A stretch of 64,000 bases of DNA from Bacteroidota bacterium (lineage in GTDB: Bacteria; Bacteroidota; Bacteroidia; Bacteroidales; FEN-979), in NCBI GenBank assembly GCA_026391355.1, contig JAPLDH010000011.1, positions 1 through 64,000 on the forward strand. The letters run 5' to 3'. The notes below the pieces were generated by a model. It searched no databases, was not told where the DNA came from, and saw only the letters and a program-made list of their open reading frames with translations. Shown one piece after another: positions 54,462-63,703 of this stretch (position 1 is the first letter of the stretch; the number at the start of each line of letters is the position of its first letter). The translations under genes and the position numbers were made by a program.

Positions 54462-55273
54462 TATCAACCAGGGTATCTTGCGTCCGGCAAACGCATCGTT
54501 TACCAGGCACCTGCCTGAACTGTGGCACTTATCTGGACAGCAATGACCTGTTCTGCCCTCATTGCGGACAGAAGCGACTTGAAAAGGAAGATATGTTGTT
54601 CAGCCGCATGATCGGCGAGTCCTTCCTCCTTCCCTTGAGTCGGGAATCTTCACATGACAAGGACCAGATTGACGTTCCCAGGTCTTCCAAACCCCAGGGA
54701 AATGTAAACAATCTGAAAACATTTACATATACATTGAAAGGAAACCCGATAAGTATTGCTACGCAGGATTCGATCCGAAAGGACATCGACAGCCTTGGAT
54801 TAAAACAGTATATCAATAAAAATTTTGCAGAAAACAACTGGGCCTTCAAACTGCTTATGAGGCAGGCCTTTAAAATCCTCATCTTTTCGGGGCAATCATT
54901 TAAAACTATTCTGGAACATACTGCCTCAAAGATGATCTTTATTCTCATTCCGGTCTTTGCCCTGCTTTTAAAATTATGTTACCGGCGAAACAAACGGCTT
55001 TATTTTGAACACCTTATATTTTCCTTACACATACATGCATTTGTATTTTTATTGCTCATTTTTGTAATGCTTATCCAGTTTCTGGTCCCTGTAAAAATGT
55101 TAATAGTGATCATAATATCCCTTGTTTATCTGTTCTTTGCCATAAAACGAAACTATGGTGAAAGAACAGGAAAGGCATTGAGGCAAGTATCACTTCTGAT
55201 CTTCTTTTACTGCATCATTGCCTTGCCGGTATTCTTTATCATGCTGATCCTTGTCTCAATTTTTCTTGTGTAA
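54410..55273 (+). pseudogene. DUF3667-like membrane protein with zinc ribbon but no recognisable start
   Basis: The frame is open from 54410 (after TAA 54407-54409) but has no ATG, GTG or TTG before the ATG at 54593. The segment 54515-54571 encodes a zinc ribbon, CLNCG...FCPHCG, that belongs to the N-terminus of DUF3667 proteins, so starting at 54593 would lose it. The later part has three or four membrane helices with KRLYFEHLIFSLHIHAFVFLL, the family's hallmark. The gene is either truncated or frameshifted at its 5' end, or uses an unusual start. If 54593 is used the protein is 226 residues. Confidence 0.6.
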
Positions 55274-55301
55274 CAGTATTCTTTCCTTTTTTATCAGCCA
55301 C

Positions 55302-55751
55302 TCAATTCTTTGTTATCGGACTGCCTGAGTCACAAACTGGCGGACAAGGGTTGAAACTTATGGCAGTGGTATTATAAATCGTATTATTCACTGCATCCGT
55401 TCCATTTGCATCAACACCGACCACAATAGCGATTTTCCGGGCATTATTATCTTTGCCAAAATAAATCCTGTAACCGGTAAGAAGTGAATTTTCCTTTGCA
55501 ATGCTGTTCATTGCATCCAGTTGTGCTTTGTCGAGTGTGAACCCTTTGATTACCTGGTTAAAACTTGCAGCGCCGGCCAAATAATTTTTAAAATAAATGT
55601 TGGCATTGGCTGCCGTGACAGGGCTGATTACTGATGCAGAACCGGAAGGGCCCGCAGCGCTGGAAAATGCGAGCAAACCAATGACCGAAATTCCCGATGC
55701 CAGGCCTGTTACAAATCCAACGACAGTTAAGAAATATTTGTTTGTTTTCAT
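55302..55751 (-). CDS. Hypothetical secreted protein
   Basis: 149 residues from the ATG at 55751 (MKTNKYFLTVVGFVTG); an upstream frame reaches 55814. After the signal-like helix comes a domain with GYRIYFGKDNNARKIAIVVGVDANGTD, a recurring Bacteroidota pattern of unknown function. A CPPVCDSG motif lies near the C-terminus. Its start overlaps the start of the divergent TPR gene. Confidence 0.65.
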   Translation of the reverse strand: MKTNKYFLTVVGFVTGLASGISVIGLLAFSSAAGPSGSASVISPVTAANANIYFKNYLAGAASFNQVIKGFTLDKAQLDAMNSIAKENSLLTGYRIYFGKDNNARKIAIVVGVDANGTDAVNNTIYNTTAISFNPCPPVCDSGSPITKN

Positions 55752-57513
55752 ACTGTTGCTTTTGTTTCCGGGATCCTCACTGTTCAGCCAGGTTGACCCG
55801 TTAAATACACCCATCAGGCTATGGAGTGAGATTAAAAAGACAAATAACGATAGTCTAAAAATCGAAAAGCTGTTCGACCTGGCCTTTTTTTACTTCGACC
55901 TCATAGGTGATGATCAGCTTGCAGATAGTGTTAGCAGATTAGGTATCCAGATTGCAGAGGTGAGTCACAGGCCGGAATTGCTGTTGATTTCTTATAACAG
56001 GTATATCTCCTCCAATAATTTATCGAAATATAATAAAAATGCACTTGACTGTGCGTTGAAGGCAGAACAGGTTTCCGGTACCAACAATCCTGATATTGCC
56101 TTGAGAAACACAGAAAACCTTGTATCTGTTTATTTGTCAGGTTATGATTATGATAAGGCGCTCGAATATAGTTACAAATCTCTTTCAATCTCAACTGCAA
56201 CTGAAAACACAATTTGGAAAGCCCAGAGTTATCTGGAAATCGGGAAAAGCCTTGATGGGAAGAATCAGAAAATTGAGGCCTTCAGGAATTATCTCACTGC
56301 AGCAGCTTTGGCAGAAAGGATCCAAAATTCTGATCTGCTGATAAAGTGCTATTCTGAGTTATCACAATTCTACAACATGAACAAGTTGTATAATAAAGCG
56401 ACACTTTATAAACTGATGCAAAGTGACCTCCTGAAAAGGATTTTGCCCGTCGATTCTGTTGCATTGATGTGGACAAAGTATGACTTACAGGCGATAGATT
56501 TGAACTCCAACAATAACCAGATGAATGAGAGAATTATGCAGGAAATCCTTGATTTCACCAGGCGAAAAAAGCATGACCGGATGCTGAAATATGAAATTGC
56601 GCTAATTCGCTCACACCTGATCGAAGCTGACAAAATCAGGCAACTGCATGATCTTTACTATAAACAATTTCCGGCTGAACTGAAAAAACTGGCTTCCGGT
56701 AATCCCGGTTTGTTCAACCGGCTCAAGGCATTTTTTTGTGAAGAAGAAAATATGCCTGATTCAGCCATATATTATTTCAATCATGCTGAAACCATACTGC
56801 AATCCGACCCTAATAAAATCCTTCAGTCAAATTTTTATAACAGGTTCGGACAGTTTCTTATGCGCCACGGTTTGAAAGACCAAGCCATTGAGAAGTTCTC
56901 AAAATCATATGAACTGGCCAAAGCAGCTTCCTATTTTGACTATATGCTTGTTGCCTCAAAGCAACTGGAGTCCAGCTATGTCCAAAACAGCGACTATAAA
57001 AACGCTTACAAATATGCTGTACTGAACAAAGTTCTTTCCGACAGTTTAAACAACATGTCGAAGAATGATCAATTGCTGATTATGGAGATTGACCATGAAA
57101 CCCGGCTGAGAGACCAGACCACCGAACTTGAAAAGCAATTGACTCTGCGGAGACATTACTTGCAATATACTGCAATTACGATAATCATGATTGGGGTTTT
57201 CATTGTTTTATTGATGCTTGGAAGTTTGAAGGTTCCGGAGTGGATAATTAAAATGCTGGGTTTCTTCTCATTCATTTTTTTATTTGAATTTATCATACTT
57301 ATCTCTGACAATAAGATCAATGTGATCACTCATGAGGAGCCCTGGAAAATTATACTCATCAAAATCTTCCTGATTGCAATCCTCCTGCCAATGCATCACT
57401 GGATTGAAAGACGGGTGATTGCTTTCTTGCTTAATCCGAGGCTTATCAATATTTCCCAAATCCCTTTGCGCAGCAGGCTCAGGAAACATTTAGCCGGGTT
57501 GCATCGAAAATGA
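55681..57513 (+). CDS. TPR-repeat protein with C-terminal membrane helices
   Basis: About 610 residues from the ATG at 55681; an ATG at 55597 and a TTG at 55738 are alternatives. The signal peptide (YLFVFILLLLFPGSSLFS) is followed by ~10 TPR-like helix pairs (e.g. YDKALEYSYKSLSIS and LKDQAIEKFSKSYELA), a coiled coil around residues 490-510, then three membrane helices and a basic tail. The shape is like histidine-kinase or LytTR sensors of Bacteroidota that have lost their output domain. It overlaps the divergent gene by ~70 bases. Confidence 0.7.
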   Translation: MTEIPDARPVTNPTTVKKYLFVFILLLLFPGSSLFSQVDPLNTPIRLWSEIKKTNNDSLKIEKLFDLAFFYFDLIGDDQLADSVSRLGIQIAEVSHRPELLLISYNRYISSNNLSKYNKNALDCALKAEQVSGTNNPDIALRNTENLVSVYLSGYDYDKALEYSYKSLSISTATENTIWKAQSYLEIGKSLDGKNQKIEAFRNYLTAAALAERIQNSDLLIKCYSELSQFYNMNKLYNKATLYKLMQSDLLKRILPVDSVALMWTKYDLQAIDLNSNNNQMNERIMQEILDFTRRKKHDRMLKYEIALIRSHLIEADKIRQLHDLYYKQFPAELKKLASGNPGLFNRLKAFFCEEENMPDSAIYYFNHAETILQSDPNKILQSNFYNRFGQFLMRHGLKDQAIEKFSKSYELAKAASYFDYMLVASKQLESSYVQNSDYKNAYKYAVLNKVLSDSLNNMSKNDQLLIMEIDHETRLRDQTTELEKQLTLRRHYLQYTAITIIMIGVFIVLLMLGSLKVPEWIIKMLGFFSFIFLFEFIILISDNKINVITHEEPWKIILIKIFLIAILLPMHHWIERRVIAFLLNPRLINISQIPLRSRLRKHLAGLHRK

Positions 57514-57553
57514 CCGGTGAAGCGCCCCTTGCTGAGCGGCATATGTAATACCT

Positions 57554-57600
57554 GTCGTGTCACGTGTCACGCGTCACGTGTCACGCTTTACTCGTCACGA
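57554..57600. repeat. Tandem array, 7-bp unit GTCACGY
   Basis: Four perfect-length units from 57559 (GTCACGT, GTCACGC, GTCACGT, GTCACGC), a GTCGT lead-in, and one more GTCACGA at 57594-57600. It lies between convergent genes, abutting the stop of the 1151-residue T9SS protein. Confidence 0.75.
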
Positions 57601-60600
57601 TTACTTCTTCACCACCTTTACCCTGTAGATCACCCCCTGGTTGTCGGTTAGGATCACGAAGTAAACTCCGGCACTTTTATCACACATATTGATCGGATAG
57701 GTGTACGAAGGCTTTTCAATAACTCCACTCTCAATCATTTGACCTCCCAAGGAAACAATCTTGTAGTTAAAACGGTTCCCTGATGGAAGTGTGACATTTA
57801 CTATACCACTTGTTGGCACAGGGAAAGCAGCAATGTTTTTGTCTCCTGCAATTGTTTCATTACCCTCAGGATAATTAACACAACCCACAACAGTGAATTC
57901 AGCGGCCGATGCCCAGGGGTTTCCGTTTACTTCTGACAGTGCCAGCAAGCGGAAATAACGTCCGGTTACTGCTGTGTCAAAAGCAATCGTCTGGGGTGCA
58001 TTGGTATTGACGAATTGACCGGTCTTCACCGGAGCTCCCCAGTTCAGGGAATCCTCGCTGATGAAGAACTGGTAATCCTTGATCCGGCCATTCTCTCCGT
58101 CCTGGCGGGTCAGGTATGTAAATCTGGAAATCTTATACGGAGAGCCCAAGGCGATCTGGATCTCATGCGGATAGGGAACATCGCCGGTGCTCCAGCGAGT
58201 ATGCCAGATGGTGGAAGGGTCGTTATCAAAACTCATGACTGCCAGGCCGGGATCATTTGGCTCCTCGCTGTCAACATAGATCAGAGACCATTGGTTTTTA
58301 GGGAGTTCTCCGGGGTTGTTGCAGTCATAGATGGATGGACATGTCGTAGTAGTAACCATTCCTGTAATCGACTTTGTATAATTCTGACCATTTTGGGATA
58401 CGGTAAGACTAACATCATAAGAACCGGGGTTACCCAGAACAACCCTGGGATTCCTGATATCGGGGTTCTCAAAATATGCCGGAGCAGGGTTTATACTCCA
58501 ATGCCAGGTAGCGCCGGTATGATTCAGAATGGAGTGGTCATCAAAATAAAGTGTATCGAGCATACAATCGTAACTGGCTTTTTCTATCCAGGGGTTGACG
58601 ATAGGTTTGAAATCCTGTTCCAGCAAAGGCGTTTCCCAAACCCCACTGTTTCCTGCGACCCGTAATTCAGCATCCCTGAAAAATGGAAGTGCAAGGTTAA
58701 CAGCCATTCCAGCAGGATAATTGTTGTCAAAGGCCGCCCAATCAGTCATCCCCTCTTTACGGTAGAATACTTTGGCTTCATTTCCGCTGATTGCACTGGT
58801 AAACAGGTAAACAATGTCATGGTCAGTAATGTCGGGTTGTATGACAATACATTTCAGGTATTCCGAAACGCTTCCGGACCAGTCCGTCCAACTGTCACCT
58901 CCGTCGGTCGACTTGAAAACCTTACCGATATCTGTCGACCAGGTTCCGTTCTGAAGACAGGCATAGATCACATTTTCATCATAGGGAGAAATTGCAAAGA
59001 AGAGCTTTCCTTTCCAATAGGCGCTTCCATTTGGCGGAGCTGTCAATGAAGGTTTGGATACCCAACTCACGCCGCCATCCGTACTTTTGCACAAACCCAC
59101 ATTTACAATATCTGCATAGATCACATCCGGGTTATGGTAACTGATTTGCAGATACCTTACCTCTGCCGGGGAATTGTAGAGCAGATCCCAGGTGATCCCC
59201 ATGTCGGTACTTTTCCAGAATCCTGTTCCTTCACCCAGGAAAATGGTTCCATAGTAGTTGGGATGAAATACCATATTACCGCGACGTCCGCCATATTCAT
59301 CCATATTGGGATATTTACTGAAAATAAAACGGCCTTCCGGTTCTTTCTCGGCTGTTTGGGGCAGGATCCATCCATTACCAAGATCATTAAAGGCAACATG
59401 ACGGCTTTTGCCCTGCAAAACCCAGCCAGTAGGAGATTCAGCACCACCCATGCGTAACGCTTTGGGCTGATAGAAGTCGGCTATTGCAGTATTGCCATTA
59501 TGGTACCTTCCTCCGACAACGATGTCCTCATTCCATCCTTGGTCAAAACCCCACATGTCGGAGCCGATCAACCCATTTATCCTGACAAAATAATTTGACG
59601 CATTGGTAAAATTATCCGTGGTCAGGTTCATGCCTCCGTCGGTCGAAACCCATGTTTCACCGCTTGGCAGCATTCTGATATCCTGGATGTCGGGATGGAT
59701 GCTGAAATTCCCTGCATATCCGCCAACCGCTGAAAAGGCAGAACCTCCGTTCAGGGATTTGAAAAGCGTAGTAGTGCCTACCAGGATCACATTTGGATTG
59801 ATCGGGGAAACATCCAGTACAAGGTCGAAATAACCCTGGCCGTCATCCATGGGAAAAGCCGTTGTTTGACCGGTAGCCTGAAGGCTCCAGTTCCAGTTGC
59901 CGGCAATCAGTGTTCCTTTCACCAGGTAAGGTGTATTATTGGCACTAAGCAGGATGGCTAGGAGAATATCAGGACTGGCTGCAGTTACAGCAAGCAGACC
60001 CCCGCTTGATTCAACAATGTTGTTTGGGAAACCTGGCTGTGGTTGAAAAGTCTGACCGCCATCAGTGGAGATGATGATGGAAAAATTACCGTTTGCTTTT
60101 GTAAGTGCGAAGATCTGTGTATTGTCGTTTGGCTTGATCTCTATATCATAGGTAGGAGAAGTCCATTTTTGCGACCATGTTGAACCACCATTCGTACTGA
60201 TATAAACGCCATTGCTCGAAGCGGCCAGGATTTTTTGCGGATTATTGGGATCGATCCTCAGCCTGTCAGCATAAAAAAGATTTCCAACGGTCAACAAGGG
60301 AGTCCATGTGACTCCGCCATCAGAACTTTTGTGTACATTATTTCCTGCTGCAGCATACACCAAATCAGGATTGGTTGGGTGAACAGCGATGGCGGTAACC
60401 GATCCTCCGAACGGATAATTCTGGCCCAGCAATGTCCAGGTAAATCCCTTGTCGGTGGTTTTGTTCACGTAACCGGTTTCTGTCCCGCAATAGATTATGT
60501 TGTTGTCAGAGGCAGCCACATCAAAGGAATAAACATTGGCTTGCCACGGGCAGGAGCCGGGAGGAGTGGAGGATCCGGATTCATTCAGCCAAAAGGTCTC

Positions 60601-61056
60601 CCTGGGGCCCAGAAAGGTCCAGTTTGAATTGGTTGTTTGTGCTGCTTTGATGTTAGTTGATGCAGTTAATTGTGTTTTGAGAAGGTTCCGGTAATATTGA
60701 TCCGCGTCGGGCAAAACGATGGTTCCATTTGGAAGAGCATAGGATTCAGTAGTCCGCCGCCAGTTGATGAAATAACGGATGATCGCGCTTTCTTCTCCGG
60801 GATGTCCGGCAATATAGGCATCGAACCCGCGTGTGATGTCATTAAAATTCACCGGTTCCTGATATAACATTTTTGCCCAGGAAGGATAGTCATTGCTATA
60901 TGCCGGTTTGTAACTCTTTATGATTCCCGGAAAATCATCGTACGAAGTGAATTGCTGCTGGCTGAACACCGGCAGGCTGAAACAGCATATCACCAGTAAA
61001 ATTAACGTTCTTGGTAAATAATTGATCATAGGATGGCTGTTATTTGGATTATTCAT
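57601..61056 (-). CDS. Large T9SS-exported protein with Asp-box (BNR) propeller, PKD-like and F5/8-type C domains
   Basis: 1151 residues (start at 61056, immediately after the hydrolase stop; MINYLP at 61029 is an alternative). Signal peptide; ~7 Asp-box motifs such as SSDGGVTWTPL, STNGGSTWSQ, STDGGQTFQP, STDMGITWDL, STDGGVSWVS and STDGGDSWTD over residues ~180-790, as in sortilin/sialidase-like propellers; a PKD-like segment (~residues 845-910); a discoidin/F5-8 domain (~930-1060); and a C-terminal T9SS sorting domain ending ...YRVKVVKK. Likely a surface-attached binding or hydrolytic protein for glycans or glycoproteins; no catalytic residues were identified. Confidence 0.85.
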   Translation of the reverse strand: MNNPNNSHPMINYLPRTLILLVICCFSLPVFSQQQFTSYDDFPGIIKSYKPAYSNDYPSWAKMLYQEPVNFNDITRGFDAYIAGHPGEESAIIRYFINWRRTTESYALPNGTIVLPDADQYYRNLLKTQLTASTNIKAAQTTNSNWTFLGPRETFWLNESGSSTPPGSCPWQANVYSFDVAASDNNIIYCGTETGYVNKTTDKGFTWTLLGQNYPFGGSVTAIAVHPTNPDLVYAAAGNNVHKSSDGGVTWTPLLTVGNLFYADRLRIDPNNPQKILAASSNGVYISTNGGSTWSQKWTSPTYDIEIKPNDNTQIFALTKANGNFSIIISTDGGQTFQPQPGFPNNIVESSGGLLAVTAASPDILLAILLSANNTPYLVKGTLIAGNWNWSLQATGQTTAFPMDDGQGYFDLVLDVSPINPNVILVGTTTLFKSLNGGSAFSAVGGYAGNFSIHPDIQDIRMLPSGETWVSTDGGMNLTTDNFTNASNYFVRINGLIGSDMWGFDQGWNEDIVVGGRYHNGNTAIADFYQPKALRMGGAESPTGWVLQGKSRHVAFNDLGNGWILPQTAEKEPEGRFIFSKYPNMDEYGGRRGNMVFHPNYYGTIFLGEGTGFWKSTDMGITWDLLYNSPAEVRYLQISYHNPDVIYADIVNVGLCKSTDGGVSWVSKPSLTAPPNGSAYWKGKLFFAISPYDENVIYACLQNGTWSTDIGKVFKSTDGGDSWTDWSGSVSEYLKCIVIQPDITDHDIVYLFTSAISGNEAKVFYRKEGMTDWAAFDNNYPAGMAVNLALPFFRDAELRVAGNSGVWETPLLEQDFKPIVNPWIEKASYDCMLDTLYFDDHSILNHTGATWHWSINPAPAYFENPDIRNPRVVLGNPGSYDVSLTVSQNGQNYTKSITGMVTTTTCPSIYDCNNPGELPKNQWSLIYVDSEEPNDPGLAVMSFDNDPSTIWHTRWSTGDVPYPHEIQIALGSPYKISRFTYLTRQDGENGRIKDYQFFISEDSLNWGAPVKTGQFVNTNAPQTIAFDTAVTGRYFRLLALSEVNGNPWASAAEFTVVGCVNYPEGNETIAGDKNIAAFPVPTSGIVNVTLPSGNRFNYKIVSLGGQMIESGVIEKPSYTYPINMCDKSAGVYFVILTDNQGVIYRVKVVKK

Positions 61057-62232
61057 TCAATTCTTCACCAGTTTAAATGTAACTTTATAATGTGTTCCTT
61101 CAACCTCCAGGAAATAGAATCCGTGCTGAAGTTCTGAAACGTCTATGAGTTCTCTGTCTGTACCGATGGCACTTAGGGTATATTTTCCGGGAACGATCAT
61201 TCCGGTGAGGGAATGGATCACAATGCCGTTGATCTTCTCGTTCCGGTCATCAGAAATAATGGTTACCTGACCGGTCGCCGGGTTGGGAAAAACGACAAAT
61301 GGCTTTCTTTCAGGGAAATTGGTAATCCCCGTTGTAGTGCAGGATTTCATATAGGTTATGCGTGAAGAATTGGCAAGCGAATCATTAAAGATTACCCATG
61401 ATGAATCATCTTTTTTCAGGTAATAATTGAGATAAGGGATCAAAAAATCGAGTGTGGTTTTGTGCTGCTCCTCACGGGTTATGGTGAAGTTTTGCTGGCA
61501 ACCGATCTCGCCAAGGGAACATTGAAAATTATAATCGGCAAAATAACAATGTCCTCCGCCTTTTATGTTTATAAAAACCTTGCAGTCGCTTGCAAGTGAA
61601 TCATACATGGGAAGCTGGTTCTGTGCGGGCGGGGATACACAATCCTTGTCAGCGGAGAACACCAGCGCAGGAATGGTGATCTCTGTGGCCGCAAGGATCG
61701 CTGATGGTGTAGTTTCTGCTGCTGCAAAGGTCACCATCACTGTTGGAACAGGGTTGTTTTCACAGGCGAGAAAGGAGGCTCCTCCTCCCATCGAATGTCC
61801 CATGATGGCAGAAGTAGTGTCAATATGATTGTAGAATGGTGAAGATGGAGAATTCCCTTCTGTTTGCATCTGAACTACCAGGAAAGCCAGGTCTTTCCCA
61901 TACTCAAGATGATTCGGGGAAATTCCGGTTTCAGTCTTTGTAAAAACGATAATATATCCCCTTGGTACCAATGAATCTTTCAAATATAAATATGAATCAT
62001 AGTTCATCAGGAATCCATGCCCGAATGAAATGACAGGAAACGCACCATCGGCTGCCGTTGCGTTATCACCGGCAGTCACTCCCGGATAATAAACCTCGGA
62101 TGGTACAGAACGGTTATTCCGCGCCGGATCCGTAAAATTCATGGTACGGTGACCGACTGGAAAACTCTGGGAAAGCACCACGAACGGGATAAAATTGAAC
62201 AAACCAAAGATCAATGACGAAAGGATTTTCAT
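61057..62232 (-). CDS. T9SS-exported alpha/beta hydrolase
   Basis: 391 residues from ATG 62232 (MKILSSLIFGLF; an upstream ATG at 62286 is possible). The mature enzyme has GHSMGGG with the nucleophile at S147, an acid near SADKDCVSP and a histidine at GGGHCYF, a complete triad in the chlorophyllase/PAF-acetylhydrolase or PETase-like branch. The last ~80 residues form a T9SS sorting domain (KPFVVFPNPATGQ). The enzyme is probably an extracellular esterase or lipase. Confidence 0.85.
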   Translation of the reverse strand: MKILSSLIFGLFNFIPFVVLSQSFPVGHRTMNFTDPARNNRSVPSEVYYPGVTAGDNATAADGAFPVISFGHGFLMNYDSYLYLKDSLVPRGYIIVFTKTETGISPNHLEYGKDLAFLVVQMQTEGNSPSSPFYNHIDTTSAIMGHSMGGGASFLACENNPVPTVMVTFAAAETTPSAILAATEITIPALVFSADKDCVSPPAQNQLPMYDSLASDCKVFINIKGGGHCYFADYNFQCSLGEIGCQQNFTITREEQHKTTLDFLIPYLNYYLKKDDSSWVIFNDSLANSSRITYMKSCTTTGITNFPERKPFVVFPNPATGQVTIISDDRNEKINGIVIHSLTGMIVPGKYTLSAIGTDRELIDVSELQHGFYFLEVEGTHYKVTFKLVKN

Positions 62233-62302
62233 AGTGTTGAATAGATTCCTGACAAATGAATCATGCAAACGCGGGATAAATTCCATGAAATTAGAAACGG
62301 TT

Positions 62303-62554
62303 TTACCCTAATGAGTATAAAACATCAGGACAGAAATCAATACCGTTTTCCCAATAAATTGTTTGGATCTCCGGATTAATTTTTACTTTTTTAAAATTAG
62401 CAGGATCAAGAAGATATTTGAATTTACTGTCAGGTGTACGTCCCCACTCTATCAGTTTCTCTTCCAGATCAATGGTTTTTACTTCACCACTGTCAAATTC
62501 CAGAGTAAGGTTATAAGGTTCGGCAGATTTTATGTTTTTTATTGAGTGTAACAT
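62303..62554 (-). CDS. DUF2442 protein
   Basis: 83 residues matching DUF2442: LHSIKNIKSAEPYNLTLEFDSGEVKTIDL and a terminal GIDFCPDVLYSLG. It overlaps no neighbour and follows the DUF4160 gene by 5 bases. The DUF4160/DUF2442 pair is predicted to form a small toxin-antitoxin-like module. Confidence 0.8.
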   Translation of the reverse strand: MLHSIKNIKSAEPYNLTLEFDSGEVKTIDLEEKLIEWGRTPDSKFKYLLDPANFKKVKINPEIQTIYWENGIDFCPDVLYSLG

Positions 62555-62559
62555 ATGCT

Positions 62560-62823
62560 TTATTTTAATGGATCGATCTTTTTAAATTCAGGATTGTTTT
62601 TTAATGATTCTTCCCAGTTAGCAAACAATTCATTTTTATGAATTTCTGACCAATCCTGAACCAATCTTACGGCTCTTCTCGGGAGATTGCCCTCAATAAT
62701 TTCACCTGATTCAATTTCGAAAATTGCTTTGAATTCACCGTAAAGAGCGTGAAAATGAGGTGGAACATGATCTTTTGCAAACATTGCAATAATGATCCCA
62801 TAAAACCTGCTAATTTCAGGCAT
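62560..62823 (-). CDS. DUF4160 protein
   Basis: 87 residues from the ATG at 62823 (MPEISRFYGIIIAMFAKDH; the frame reaches 62841). The conserved DHVPPHFHALYGEF segment, rich in histidines, is the hallmark of DUF4160. A -7-like TATATTTG (62846-62839) lies at the start. Likely partner of the DUF2442 protein. Confidence 0.8.
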   Translation of the reverse strand: MPEISRFYGIIIAMFAKDHVPPHFHALYGEFKAIFEIESGEIIEGNLPRRAVRLVQDWSEIHKNELFANWEESLKNNPEFKKIDPLK

Positions 62824-62976
62824 AACTTTCTGTTTATGCAAATATACAAAATCACCAACAACGATCCATTAATATTCAATACAAAAGTCAACAAACATCA
62901 TCTTAGCTTCCTACACTTCTGACTGCCGACTTACCTGCGGCAGGCAGAAAGTGAGATTTATGAAACTTTCAGGGCG

Positions 62977-63405
62977 TTAAAACGATGACAATTCACCCGG
63001 TTTTTTCCGGGCTTCTTTTTTCTCCGCCAGGTTTCGCTTCTCTTCCAGTCGTTTTTCCTTTACTTCAGCGGAAGGTTTTGTCGGTTTCCTTTTTTTCCGC
63101 GGGGTCAGTGCTTTAATCAATAACTCGTTAAATTTCGCAATCACGGAATGCTTGTTCTTCAATTGTGTTCGTTCCCGCTGTGAAACCAGCACCAGCTCAC
63201 CTTCCTGGTTGATCCGTGTTCCAAGTTTCTTCATCACCAGGGTCTTTTCATCCTGGGTCAGTAGTGTTGAATTGACCACATTGAACCGCAACTCAACTTT
63301 TGTGCTGACCTTGTTCACATTCTGTCCGCCGGGACCGCTGCTGCGGGAAGCAGAAAAGACCATTTCGGGAGTGAAATCGCGTTTGTTTAGAATGTCAGGC
63401 GGCAT
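62977..63405 (-). CDS. arfB: ArfB/YaeJ-type peptidyl-tRNA hydrolase
   Basis: 142 residues from the ATG at 63405. The catalytic GGQ is in SRSSGPGGQNVNKVSTKVELRF, as in class I release factors, and the C-terminus is a basic lysine/arginine-rich tail (PRKKRKP...KKPGELSSF), as in ArfB which binds stalled ribosomes and hydrolyses their peptidyl-tRNA. A longer frame reaches 63459 but the family start matches 63405. Confidence 0.92.
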   Translation of the reverse strand: MPPDILNKRDFTPEMVFSASRSSGPGGQNVNKVSTKVELRFNVVNSTLLTQDEKTLVMKKLGTRINQEGELVLVSQRERTQLKNKHSVIAKFNELLIKALTPRKKRKPTKPSAEVKEKRLEEKRNLAEKKEARKKPGELSSF

Positions 63406-63703
63406 TGTAATAGATTGGAGAATAAGGGGTAAAAATAAGAGAAAAGATTTGTTCAACAAAGGTGAATGAAGGAAATTAATATTTATTACCGATTTTTCTT
63501 GGATCTCTGTAAAATATTATATTTGTGTTATGAAAATATAAAACAAATTTATTTTCTGACTCATTTTCTCCAGGAAACACATATAACACGTGACAACTAT
63601 AAACCGTGCCACATCTAACTGATCTGAGATATCTGTTATCGGGTTGTATTTAATATAGTGATCTGTAATCTTATTTCAAACCATTTCTTTAATTCAGAGA
63701 AGG
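63406..63703. other. 298-base intergenic region
   Basis: No gene is seen. The only candidate signal is TATATTTG at 63518-63525 on the plus strand, fitting a -7 element; transcription from it would give a ~170-base leader to the NTPase gene. Confidence 0.3.
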
